10,520 bases of DNA from an uncultured Oscillospiraceae bacterium (lineage in GTDB: Bacteria; Bacillota; Clostridia; Oscillospirales; Oscillospiraceae), in contig CAJTVM010000090.1 in NCBI GenBank assembly GCA_910579595.1, positions 1 to 10,520 on the forward strand, in the 5' to 3' direction. Below are positions 1 to 6,088 of the stretch, one piece after another. Each line of letters opens with the position of its first letter. Position 1 is the stretch's first letter. Below the pieces are notes generated by a model. That model had not been told where the DNA came from. It ran no database searches and saw only the letters and a program-made list of their open reading frames with translations. Both the position numbers and the translations under genes were made by a program.

Positions 1-920
1 ACGAAGGTGTCGGTCAGGGCGATGCCGGCCTTGGCGTCGAAGATGGAGGTGCGGGCGTCGCCCAGGAAGTCGCTGGACACCACGTCCTCGTCGGTGTAGC
101 CCAGCACACCCTTCAGCTCGCCCTCGGAGGCGGCCTTCATGGCCTTGCAGATCTCCTCGTAGGAGGCGGGCTTCTCCAGGTTGACGGTCAGGTCAACCAC
201 GGAAACGTCCAGGGTGGGGACACGCATGGACATACCGGTCAGCTTGCCGTTCAGGGCGGGGATGACCTTGCCCACGGCCTTGGCGGCGCCGGTGGAGGAG
301 GGGATGATGTTGCCGGTGGCGGCGCGGCCGCCGCGCCAATCCTTCATGGAGGGGCCGTCAACGGTCTTCTGGGTGGCGGTGACGGAGTGCACGGTGGTCA
401 TCAGGCCGTCCTTGATGCCGAAGTTGTCATTCAGCACCTTGGCGATGGGGGCCAGGCAGTTGGTGGTGCAGGAAGCGTTGGACACGAAGGTCATGTCGGG
501 GGTGTAGGCGTCCAGGTTCACGCCGCACACGAACATGGGGGTGCTGTCCTTAGAAGGAGCGGACATGACAACCTTCTTGGCGCCGGCATCGATGTGGGCC
601 TGGGCCTTCTCCTGGGTCAGGAACAGGCCGGTGGACTCCACCACGTACTCAGCCTCCAGCTTGCCCCAGGGGATGTTCTTGGGGTCGCGCTCGGCGAAGA
701 TGGGGATCTCCTTGCCGTTGACAATGATGGCGCCCTCCTTGGAGGAAACCTCACCCTCGAACCTGCCGTGCATGGTGTCATACTTCAGCATATAGGCAAG
801 GTAGTCGGCGGGGCACAGATCGTTAATGCCCACGATCTCGATCTCGGGATGATTCACGCTGGCGCGGAACACCATACGGCCGATGCGGCCAAACCCGTTA
901 ATACCTACTTTGATGCTCAT
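1..920 (-). CDS. gap: Glyceraldehyde-3-phosphate dehydrogenase, type I (3' end cut by window)
   Basis: This cytoplasmic glycolytic enzyme oxidises and phosphorylates glyceraldehyde-3-phosphate to 1,3-bisphosphoglycerate with NAD. The reading frame is open from the ATG at 918-920 to the window edge, giving 306 complete codons. By comparison with the usual 335-340 residues, about 30 C-terminal residues are missing because of the window, not a mutation. The N-terminal Rossmann motif GINGFGRIGR is at residues 6-15. Asp34 in the ND pair fits NAD rather than NADP preference. The active-site motif SNASCTTNCLAP has the catalytic Cys at 151, and the His partner is at 178 in TTVHSVTATQ. The phosphate-site stretch IIPSSTGAAKAVG is at about 205-217. 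An AAGGAG ribosome binding site precedes the ATG. The gene has its own promoter and lies 121 bp downstream of the lipoprotein gene on the same strand. The family call is certain; the gapA/gapB subtype is not resolved here. Confidence 0.97.
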   Translation of the reverse strand, partial: MSIKVGINGFGRIGRMVFRASVNHPEIEIVGINDLCPADYLAYMLKYDTMHGRFEGEVSSKEGAIIVNGKEIPIFAERDPKNIPWGKLEAEYVVESTGLFLTQEKAQAHIDAGAKKVVMSAPSKDSTPMFVCGVNLDAYTPDMTFVSNASCTTNCLAPIAKVLNDNFGIKDGLMTTVHSVTATQKTVDGPSMKDWRGGRAATGNIIPSSTGAAKAVGKVIPALNGKLTGMSMRVPTLDVSVVDLTVNLEKPASYEEICKAMKAASEGELKGVLGYTDEDVVSSDFLGDARTSIFDAKAGIALTDTF

Positions 921-963
921 TGGTATCACTCCTTAATAATGATTAGGGAATTCGCGTGGTATT

Positions 964-1024
964 ATTATACTCCATTGCCACGCCAAAGGGAAGGGGGATT
1001 GTGAAAATTTTTTCAAACTTTTTT
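964..1024 (-). promoter_or_regulatory. Promoter of gap with upstream A/T tract
   Basis: On the minus strand a perfect TATAAT -10 box lies at 964-969, 44 bases before the gap start codon. The hexamer 17 bp upstream (987-992, TTCCCT) is a poor -35 match. Beyond it, 1001-1024 is an almost unbroken A/T tract at roughly -44 to -67 from the expected start. That is the position of an UP element contacting the RNA polymerase alpha subunit and could compensate for the weak -35. This is assigned by consensus only. Confidence 0.6.
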
Positions 1025-1041
1025 CCCGAAAAATTGGCGGA

Positions 1042-1647
1042 TTACTCAACAGTGAGCTGGATATTCTTGGCGCTGGCCTCAAACTGGTCCAGCCAATTGC
1101 CGGAGGCGTCGGTGTAGGAGAAGCTGTAGGTCTTGTCCGCGTTGACACACACCATGATCTGGGTCATATCCACGCCGTTCAGGGTGACGTCAAAGCAGTA
1201 CTGGTAAGCGGGCAGGCCGCACACCTTGTCCTTGGTGAAATAGCGGTCGGTAAACTCGGCCTCAAAACCGGCGGCCTTGTACTGGAGGTCCATCGCCTGC
1301 TTCAGCATCTCGGCATCGATCGACTCGAAGTCGCTCTCCGATGTAGCGTCCGTAATGGTCAGGTTGATGCTGGAATTGTCGGCGTTCTGCCAGTTGGCGT
1401 CCAGGCCGGCCATCTGAGTCTCCTCAAAGCCCTCGGGGATGTCCACCTTGTAGTCCACGACGTGGTTGCTGGAGGGGGCGGCGGGCTCGGTGGCCTCCGG
1501 AGTGGCGACGGGCTCGGTGGCCTCCGGAGTGGCGACGGGGCTGTCACTTGCGGGGGTCTTGTCCCCGGAGCCGCCCTTGCCGCCGCAGGCGGTCAGGGCC
1601 AGCATCATCATCATGGCTGCAAGAATCAATGCAATGTTCTTCTTCAT
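1042..1647 (-). CDS. Small secreted lipoprotein of unknown function
   Basis: The 201-residue protein begins with a type II signal peptide: MKKN, then a hydrophobic, Met-rich core (residues 5-17), then the lipobox LTAC with the lipidated Cys at 21. Gly at +2 fits membrane retention on the outer face. After a Gly/Ser linker comes a Pro/Thr/Glu-rich spacer (about 34-58) containing two exact copies of a nine-residue unit, PVATPEATE in one phase. A globular domain of about 135 residues follows (about 65-201), including the stretches GFEETQ, TDRYFTKDKVCGLPAYQY and TYSFSYTD. The alternating strands with a final helix recall PsbP/LpqN-like sensor or binding lipoproteins, but that is a weak resemblance, so I give no function. 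The start is set by an AAGGAGA ribosome binding site before ATG 1645-1647. No GC-rich terminator follows, so some transcripts may run into gap. Confidence 0.85.
   Translation of the reverse strand: MKKNIALILAAMMMMLALTACGGKGGSGDKTPASDSPVATPEATEPVATPEATEPAAPSSNHVVDYKVDIPEGFEETQMAGLDANWQNADNSSINLTITDATSESDFESIDAEMLKQAMDLQYKAAGFEAEFTDRYFTKDKVCGLPAYQYCFDVTLNGVDMTQIMVCVNADKTYSFSYTDASGNWLDQFEASAKNIQLTVE
1483..1536 (-). repeat. Perfect 27-bp tandem duplication inside the lipoprotein gene
   Basis: Two identical adjacent 27-bp copies (1483-1509 and 1510-1536) encode the repeated nine-residue Pro/Glu/Thr-rich unit in the spacer between the lipid anchor and the folded domain. Identity at the DNA level, third codon positions included, points to recent duplication or slippage. 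Copy number could vary between strains without breaking the frame. Confidence 0.9.
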
Positions 1648-1708
1648 TTTTGGTACTCTCCTTCTTTGTTACACATTTTTGGTCCGGCATGCCGCCGAAC
1701 CATTGATG

Positions 1709-1737
1709 ATTATAGCACCAGTCCCCCCAATAGGCAA
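1709..1737 (-). promoter_or_regulatory. Promoter of the lipoprotein gene
   Basis: On the minus strand a TTGCCT -35 box (1732-1737, 4 of 6 consensus bases) and a perfect TATAAT -10 box (1709-1714) are separated by exactly 17 bp. The start codon is about 60 bases downstream, leaving a short leader that ends in an AAGGAGA ribosome binding site. Confidence 0.7.
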
Positions 1738-1782
1738 GACTCAAACATTTAATTTTTCCAAAAGAATTTCGCTTGACAGGGC

Positions 1783-1791
1783 TGGTATGAT
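1783..1791 (+). promoter_or_regulatory. Probable extended -10 promoter of the CLC transporter gene
   Basis: TGGTATGAT matches an extended -10 element (TGn plus a 5/6 match to TATAAT) and lies about 36 bases before the start codon. A perfect TTGACA sits at 1773-1778, but only 7 bp separate it from the -10, too close to act as a normal -35. No good -35 hexamer is seen 17 bp upstream of the -10. The extended -10 reading is therefore the most plausible, and it is a weak-confidence call. Confidence 0.4.
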
Positions 1792-1827
1792 ATTGGGGGA
1801 ACCCATCAAGAAAGAGGCGATTGGATT

Positions 1828-3108
1828 ATGTTGGAAGAACTGCGCGGGCGGGCGCAAAAGGTTCTGCCGTCCATTTTGGCGCTGCTGCGCTGGCTGGCGC
1901 TGGCTGGGCTGACGGGGGCGGCCTGCGGGCTGGCGGGGGCGGCGTTTACCTGGTGCATCGCCCAGGCCACCGCCCTGCGTGGGACGTACCCCTGGCTGCT
2001 ATATTGTATGCCCATCGCGGGGCTGGCCATCGTGTTCTGCTACCGGGCGGCGGGGATGGAAAACGACAGCGGCACCAACCAGATTATCTCCAGTGTGCGG
2101 GGCGGCGATCGCCCCCTTCTGCGGCTGGCCCCGCTGATTTTCACCGGCTCGGTGCTCACCCACCTCACCGGCGGCAGCGCCGGACGGGAGGGAGCCGCGC
2201 TGCAAATCGGCGGCAGCATCTCCGCCGGCATCGGGCGGCTGCTCCGGCTGGGGGAACGCAATACCAACACCATCATCCAGTGCGGCATGGCGGGGCTGTT
2301 CTCCGCCCTGTTCGGCACCCCCCTCACCGCCGCCGTGTTCGCCCTGGAGGTTGTGAGCGTGGGCAAGATGTACTATTCCGCCCTGTTTCCCTGCCTGCTC
2401 TCCGCCCTGGTGGCCAATGCCATCCCCCGGGCGCTGGGCCTGCCCGCCGAGAGCTATCATCTGCTGGGCCTGCCGGATCTGGGACTTGCGTCCCTGCTGC
2501 AATGCGGCGCGTTAGCCGTGCTGGCGGCGCTGGTGTCCATCGCTTTCTGCGTACTGATGCACGGAGCGGGGCGCCTCTATAAAAAGTACATCCCCAACCA
2601 GTACCTGCGCGCGCTGGCGGGGGCAGCGCTGGTCATCGCCCTTACGCTTATTGAAGGCAGCGGCGATTACAACGGTGCGGGGGGCGGTATCATTGAGCTG
2701 GCGGTGGAGGGGCAGGTGCGCGTCCCTTGGGCCTTTCTGCTGAAAATGGTGTTTACCGCTCTCACCCTGGGGGCGGGCTTCCGGGGCGGGGAGATCGTGC
2801 CAACTTTGTTCATCGGCTCCACCTTTGGCTGTGCCGTGGGTCCGCTGCTGGGGCTGGATCCGTCCTTCGGGGCGGCTGTCTCCATGATCGCCCTGTTCTG
2901 TGGGGTGGTGAACTGCCCGCTGGCCTCCATTTTCCTGGCCATCGAGCTGTTCGGCGGGGGCGGGCTGCTGTTCTTCGCCCTGGCCTGCGCCCTGAGCTTT
3001 TTGCTCAGCGGGCGCTATTCCCTGTATTCCAGCCAGAAACTGGTCTACTCCAAACTGGAGGCCCGACATGACGAACAATACAAAAAAGGAGAAAATCCAT
3101 CATGTTAA
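1828..3108 (+). CDS. CLC-family anion transporter, fluoride/proton antiporter-like branch
   Basis: This 426-residue integral membrane protein has about ten hydrophobic segments and the CLC pore signatures. GGSAGREGAALQIGGS carries the external gating glutamate E121. GTPLTAAVFALEVVSVG (163-179) has Val where classical CLC antiporters have the internal proton glutamate. GAGFRGGEIVPTLFIG (315-330) and the C-terminal tyrosine Y400 complete the pore. Overall wording (GSAGREG, TALTLGAGF, IELFG, YSSQ) resembles Firmicutes CLC-F proteins, which export fluoride in exchange for protons. Two positions recalled as fluoride-specific in the Enterococcus casseliflavus protein, Met79 and Thr320, appear here as T83 and V324, while Glu318 is kept as E322; substrate is therefore uncertain. 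No CBS domains are present. The AAAGAGG site at 1811-1817 supports the ATG at 1828. The 3' end overlaps the next gene by 7 bases, suggesting translational coupling. Confidence 0.9.
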   Translation: MLEELRGRAQKVLPSILALLRWLALAGLTGAACGLAGAAFTWCIAQATALRGTYPWLLYCMPIAGLAIVFCYRAAGMENDSGTNQIISSVRGGDRPLLRLAPLIFTGSVLTHLTGGSAGREGAALQIGGSISAGIGRLLRLGERNTNTIIQCGMAGLFSALFGTPLTAAVFALEVVSVGKMYYSALFPCLLSALVANAIPRALGLPAESYHLLGLPDLGLASLLQCGALAVLAALVSIAFCVLMHGAGRLYKKYIPNQYLRALAGAALVIALTLIEGSGDYNGAGGGIIELAVEGQVRVPWAFLLKMVFTALTLGAGFRGGEIVPTLFIGSTFGCAVGPLLGLDPSFGAAVSMIALFCGVVNCPLASIFLAIELFGGGGLLFFALACALSFLLSGRYSLYSSQKLVYSKLEARHDEQYKKGENPSC

Positions 3109-3959
3109 GACTGCTGGTACCATCAAAATTTGACGCCTGCATGGAGTTCGCGTACCAGCTGGCCCTGGACCCCGCCCGGTCGGGCTATCCCACCTATTGC
3201 GACGGGATGAAAACCAGGGAGGACTTCATCACCCGGGCGAAAAAGGCCTATGACCGCCCCACCGAGGACATCCTGCTGTTCGAGGAGGGCGGCCAGGTGG
3301 AGGGTCTGATCCACTTTCAGCACCTGGAGGAAGATCGTTACCTCCAGACCTTTATTTTTAACGTCCGCCGGGACACGGGGACGGCGCTGGCAGAATTTGT
3401 GGACTACTGCCGGGAGCGCTGGCCCGACTTCGCCCTGCACCTGGGCTTCCCGGCGGAAAATGTGGACGCTGTCTCCTGGCTGGAGGGGGCCGGCGTGCCC
3501 TGCATTGAGCGGTCGTGGAATTTTCTGCTGAACCTGGACGGGTGCGGGGCGTTTCCCGAACCCTCCGGCGTCAAGCGGATCACGGCGGACAATTTTGAGG
3601 ACTTCGCCGCCATCCACCGCCAAATCCAGGGGGATATGTACTGGAACTGTGACCGGGTGCGCAGCACCCTGGACCGGTGGGCCATTTTCGTCACCGGGGC
3701 GGGGGAGACCGCCGGGGAGGTGCTGATGACCCTGGACGGCAGACCAGACGAGGAAATTTTCGCCCTGGAATTCGCGGACGGGCAGTACCATGAGGAAGCC
3801 TTCCGGGCGCTGCTGTCCGCCGCCTTGAACTGCCTGAAGGCCAACGGCACAAAGTGGCTCACCTTCTTCGTGGACGAGGGCGCGCCGGAGGGGGAGATCC
3901 TCAAAGCCCTGGGCTTCCGGCTGGTGGGCGGATATGTCTGCTACCGGTTAAAGCTATAA
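3102..3959 (+). CDS. GNAT-like acetyltransferase, probably two degenerate GNAT folds
   Basis: The 285-residue soluble protein looks like an acyl-CoA N-acyltransferase of the GNAT superfamily, possibly two tandem GNAT folds. The N-terminal half (about 1-145) has the strand pattern ILLFEEGGQVEGLIHFQ and a VRRDTGTALAEFV stretch at 88-100, which may be a worn acetyl-CoA loop. The C-terminal half (about 155-285) ends in EILKALGFRLVGGYVCYRL, the usual GNAT 'position-drop' ending of G-F plus final strand. A clean Q/RxxGxG/A motif is not visible in the second half. The substrate cannot be named. An AAAGGAG ribosome binding site at 3085-3091 lies inside the end of the transporter gene, and the start codon overlaps that gene by 7 bases. 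The two genes are therefore co-transcribed and probably co-translated, then ended by the hairpin at 3961-3994. Co-expression with an anion exporter hints at stress or detoxification, which is inference only. Confidence 0.72.
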   Translation: MLRLLVPSKFDACMEFAYQLALDPARSGYPTYCDGMKTREDFITRAKKAYDRPTEDILLFEEGGQVEGLIHFQHLEEDRYLQTFIFNVRRDTGTALAEFVDYCRERWPDFALHLGFPAENVDAVSWLEGAGVPCIERSWNFLLNLDGCGAFPEPSGVKRITADNFEDFAAIHRQIQGDMYWNCDRVRSTLDRWAIFVTGAGETAGEVLMTLDGRPDEEIFALEFADGQYHEEAFRALLSAALNCLKANGTKWLTFFVDEGAPEGEILKALGFRLVGGYVCYRLKL

Positions 3960-3960
3960 A

Positions 3961-3994
3961 AAAACGGGCCTGTCCAGATGGACAGGCCCGTTTT
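3961..3994. terminator. Strong intrinsic terminator, usable in both directions
   Basis: A perfect 15-bp stem (3961-3975 paired with 3980-3994) with a four-base AGAT loop has a GC-rich core flanked by an A tract on one side and a T tract on the other. It begins two bases after the stop codon of the GNAT-like gene. It is also about 55 bases beyond the obg stop on the opposite strand, so it can separate the two convergent units. Confidence 0.93.
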
Positions 3995-4006
3995 ATCGTT
4001 TACCAT

Positions 4007-4058
4007 GGCTCAGCGCTGGACCGTCACGCTTCGCCTGCTCGCAACGGCTCAGCGCTGG
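4007..4058. repeat. 13-bp direct repeat spanning the obg stop codon
   Basis: GGCTCAGCGCTGG occurs at 4007-4019 and again at 4046-4058, 39 bp apart. The right copy contains the last obg codons and stop; the left copy is non-coding. Each copy contains the self-complementary CAGCGCTG, so the two could also pair as an 8-bp stem around the intervening sequence. That sequence carries GTCACGCT (4023-4030), a motif seen again near rplU and rnpA. Confidence 0.7.
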
Positions 4059-5335
4059 TACTCAAATTCCAGATTGTACAGGCACACCACGTCCCCGTCC
4101 TGTATGCCCATGTCCTCCAGCTGCTGGTACACCCCCGCGTCCCGCAGGCGGCGCTCGAACCAGTTGCGGCTCTCGTAGTCGGAGAAGTTCACATTGGCCA
4201 TCAGCTGGCGCAGCCACGGCCCGTCCACCAGCCAGACGCCGTCGTCATCCCGCTGGATTTCCAGGGCTTCCGAGGTGTCGATCTCCGGCGGGCGCTCCAC
4301 GTAGGTAGGCTCGAACACGATCACCGGGGGCAGGGTGGACAGCTCCCGGGCGGCGGCATACATCAGCTCCCTGGTGCCCTGGTGGGCGGCGGCGGACAGC
4401 TCGAACAGGGGACACCCCTTGGCCTCCACATGCTGGCGAAGCTTTTGCAAAAGCTCCGGATCCTCCATAATGTCCACCTTGTTGGCGGCTACAAGCATCC
4501 GCCGGGAGGCCAGCTCAGGCGACCAGCGCTCCAGCTCCTCGCAGATGGCGTCGAAATCGGCCACCGGGTCCCGGCCCTCGCTGCCGGACACGTCCACCAC
4601 ATGGATCAGCAGGCGGCAGCGGTCCACATGGCGCAGGAAGTCGTGGCCCAGCCCCGCGCCGTCCGCCGCGCCCTCGATGATGCCGGGGATGTCCGCCAGC
4701 ACAAAGGACTGGTTTTCATCCACCGCCACCACACCCAGGTTGGGGGAGAGGGTGGTGAAGTGGTAGTTGGCAATTTTGGGCTGTGCACGGGTGACCACGC
4801 TGAGCAGGGTGGACTTGCCCACGTTGGGGAAGCCCACCAGCCCCACGTCCGCCAGCAGCTTCAGCTCCAGCAGAACCTCCCGGTACTGTCCGGGCAGGCC
4901 CGCCTTGGCAAACCGGGGCACCTGCCGGGTGGGGGTGGCGAAGTGCTGGTTGCCCCAACCGCCGTTGCCGCCCCGTGCGAGGACAAAATCCTCCTCCGTG
5001 GACATATCGCAGATGATCTCCTTTGTCTCCAGATCCCGCACCACAGTGCCCTTGGGGACGCGGATCACCAAATCGTTCCCGTCCTTGCCGGAACAGCGCT
5101 TGCCCTGGCCGTCCTTGCCGTTCTCCGCCACGTATTTGCGCTTGTAGCGGAAGTCCATCAGGGTGGACATATGGGGGTCCACCCGCAGGATGATGTCCCC
5201 CCCGCGCCCGCCGTCGCCGCCGTCGGGGCCGCCGGCGGCCACGTACTTCTCCCGGTGGAAGGCCACCGCGCCGCCGCCGCCCGTGCCCGCCCGGACGGTG
5301 ATGCGGGCGGTGTCAATAAATTGATTGTTGGCCAT
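4049..5335 (-). CDS. obg: Obg/CgtA ribosome-assembly GTPase
   Basis: This essential GTPase associates with the large ribosomal subunit and links ribosome maturation to growth and stringent response. All three expected domains are present in 428 residues. The Gly-rich Obg fold (about 1-158) contains runs such as GTGGGGAVAF and GGDGGRGGD. The G domain has G1 GFPNVGKST (168-176), the switch-I Thr in HFTTLSPN (192-199), G3 DIPG (215-218), G4 NKVD (285-288) and G5 SAA (314-316). The C-terminal OCT domain runs from about 355 to 425. The length is normal for Firmicutes. The start ATG at 5333-5335 follows a strong AAGGAGG site. It is last in a minus-strand series after the flavodoxin gene (24-base gap), an extension of the known rplU-prp-rpmA-obg order. 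No obg promoter of its own is obvious, so it likely depends on upstream transcription. Confidence 0.97.
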   Translation of the reverse strand: MANNQFIDTARITVRAGTGGGGAVAFHREKYVAAGGPDGGDGGRGGDIILRVDPHMSTLMDFRYKRKYVAENGKDGQGKRCSGKDGNDLVIRVPKGTVVRDLETKEIICDMSTEEDFVLARGGNGGWGNQHFATPTRQVPRFAKAGLPGQYREVLLELKLLADVGLVGFPNVGKSTLLSVVTRAQPKIANYHFTTLSPNLGVVAVDENQSFVLADIPGIIEGAADGAGLGHDFLRHVDRCRLLIHVVDVSGSEGRDPVADFDAICEELERWSPELASRRMLVAANKVDIMEDPELLQKLRQHVEAKGCPLFELSAAAHQGTRELMYAAARELSTLPPVIVFEPTYVERPPEIDTSEALEIQRDDDGVWLVDGPWLRQLMANVNFSDYESRNWFERRLRDAGVYQQLEDMGIQDGDVVCLYNLEFEYQR

Positions 5336-5359
5336 AGATACCTCCTTTTTTCTAAGCGA

Positions 5360-5797
5360 TTACTCACACAGCCCTGCAAAGAAGCGCCGGGCGTTTTCCA
5401 GGTCCGTCTTGTCGGGATGGCCCTTGCTCGTACCTCCCACCAGCTTGAAGGGTCCAAAAGTGTTGAAGCCCCGGCAGCCAAACTCCCCGGCAATCACAGG
5501 GGACTTTTCCTTCACCGCCGCCGCGATGGATTTGGCGCTGCCCAGTCCCGCGCTGGTATACAGAAAGAATACCCGTTTCCCCTGGGGCAAATCGTTTTTC
5601 GCGAGGTTCAGCACGTCCGGGTGGAAGCTCCCGCCATAAATGCCGGAGGCAAAGCCGATGAGGTCATATTGTCCCAGATTGGCCTGTTTTTGCGCAGATG
5701 CGTCGATGAGGTCCACGTTATGGCCCTGAGCGATGGCGTCCACCAGCTTTTTCGTGTTCCCGTGGTGGCTGGAATGGTAAACAATGGCTGTTTTCAT
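5360..5797 (-). CDS. Short-chain flavodoxin-like FMN protein
   Basis: The 145-residue protein starts MKTAIVYHSSHHGNT, where residues 8-15 (HSSHHGNT) form the FMN phosphate-binding loop typical of flavodoxins. Further flavodoxin features are the second strand with YDLIGFASGIYGGSFHP (about 44-60), the third strand RVFFLYTSAGLG (about 75-86) whose loop would cover the isoalloxazine ring, and a C-terminal helix. It is probably a cytosolic electron carrier or small flavin oxidoreductase; the partner is unknown. The frame is open for another 21 codons upstream, but I use the internal ATG at 5795-5797 because the P-loop strand begins there and the added residues look random. The ribosome binding site is a weak G-rich AGGGGG eight bases upstream. 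It sits 19 bases after the small membrane gene and 24 before obg, so the three are probably one transcript. A flavodoxin is not a standard member of the L21-L27-Obg cluster. Confidence 0.88.
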   Translation of the reverse strand: MKTAIVYHSSHHGNTKKLVDAIAQGHNVDLIDASAQKQANLGQYDLIGFASGIYGGSFHPDVLNLAKNDLPQGKRVFFLYTSAGLGSAKSIAAAVKEKSPVIAGEFGCRGFNTFGPFKLVGGTSKGHPDKTDLENARRFFAGLCE

Positions 5798-5816
5798 GCT
5801 GCCTGCCCCCTGTTCT

Positions 5817-6023
5817 TTATTTATCGCTACGATCCTTAGAAAGACTGAGCGCCACCCCAAGGATGCCCACGATCAGCCCCAGCCAGACCAACACAAAGGA
5901 AAAGATGCCGCCGATCCCCCGAGGCATCATGGGTACCCAGTTGTTGTTTATCGCAGCGACCAGCACCAGCAACATTCCAAACAGGATCAAGACGATCCCT
6001 TGAAGCTGCAGCTGTGTTCTCAT
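5817..6023 (-). CDS. Small two-helix membrane protein, unknown function
   Basis: This predicted 68-residue protein starts MRTQLQLQGI and has two hydrophobic helices, about residues 8-25 and 37-60. A short loop with NNNWVPMMPRG joins them, and the tail SLSKDRSDK is charged and probably cytoplasmic. No family is recognised; its size and layout match many uncharacterised membrane proteins. The frame is open for 11 more codons upstream, but those run through the ribosome binding site AAAGGAG (6033-6039). The site is well placed for the ATG at 6021-6023, so I reject the longer form. It is the first gene after the terminator hairpin at 6047-6078 and precedes flavodoxin and obg, probably as one transcript. 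Confidence 0.75.
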   Translation of the reverse strand: MRTQLQLQGIVLILFGMLLVLVAAINNNWVPMMPRGIGGIFSFVLVWLGLIVGILGVALSLSKDRSDK

Positions 6024-6032
6024 AGCATAGTA

Positions 6033-6039
6033 CTCCTTT
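6033..6039 (-). promoter_or_regulatory. Ribosome binding site deciding the start of the small membrane protein
   Basis: AAAGGAG on the minus strand lies nine bases before ATG 6021-6023. It fixes that start over an in-frame ATG upstream. Only four bases separate it from the T tract of the preceding terminator, an unusually tight arrangement. Confidence 0.75.
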
Positions 6040-6043
6040 CTAT

Positions 6044-6078
6044 AAAAAAGCCGCAAACGGTCCCCCGTTTGCGGCTTT
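6044..6078 (-). terminator. Intrinsic terminator after rpmA
   Basis: On the minus strand a 14-bp stem (6065-6078 paired with 6047-6060, core GCCGCAAACGG) with a four-base loop is followed by a run of six T (6044-6049). It begins ten bases after the rpmA stop codon. It would end much rplU-prp-rpmA transcription, leaving obg and the two genes before it dependent on read-through or an unseen promoter. Confidence 0.9.
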
Positions 6079-6088
6079 CCGGCAAATC

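Noticed and set aside
990..1041. Intrinsic terminator after the lipoprotein gene
   Set aside because: The A/T-rich stretch can form weak A-T hairpins such as TTTTT-CGGG-AAAAA, but there is no GC-rich stem followed by a T run. It is better read as an UP-like tract for gap.
1740..1827. Fluoride riboswitch before the CLC gene
   Set aside because: The spacer is short and I see neither the conserved GGNGAUGG-type start nor the downstream pseudoknot partner of the crcB motif.
3854..5839. 661-codon open frame on the plus strand, mostly opposite obg
   Set aside because: It runs antisense to a certain obg gene and the flavodoxin. Its translation is rich in His, Gln, Gly and Val with no domain, as expected for a shadow frame in GC-rich DNA.
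5798..5860. 21-codon N-terminal extension of the flavodoxin
   Set aside because: The flavodoxin first strand and FMN loop begin at the internal Met. The extra residues overlap the end of the upstream small gene and look non-coding.
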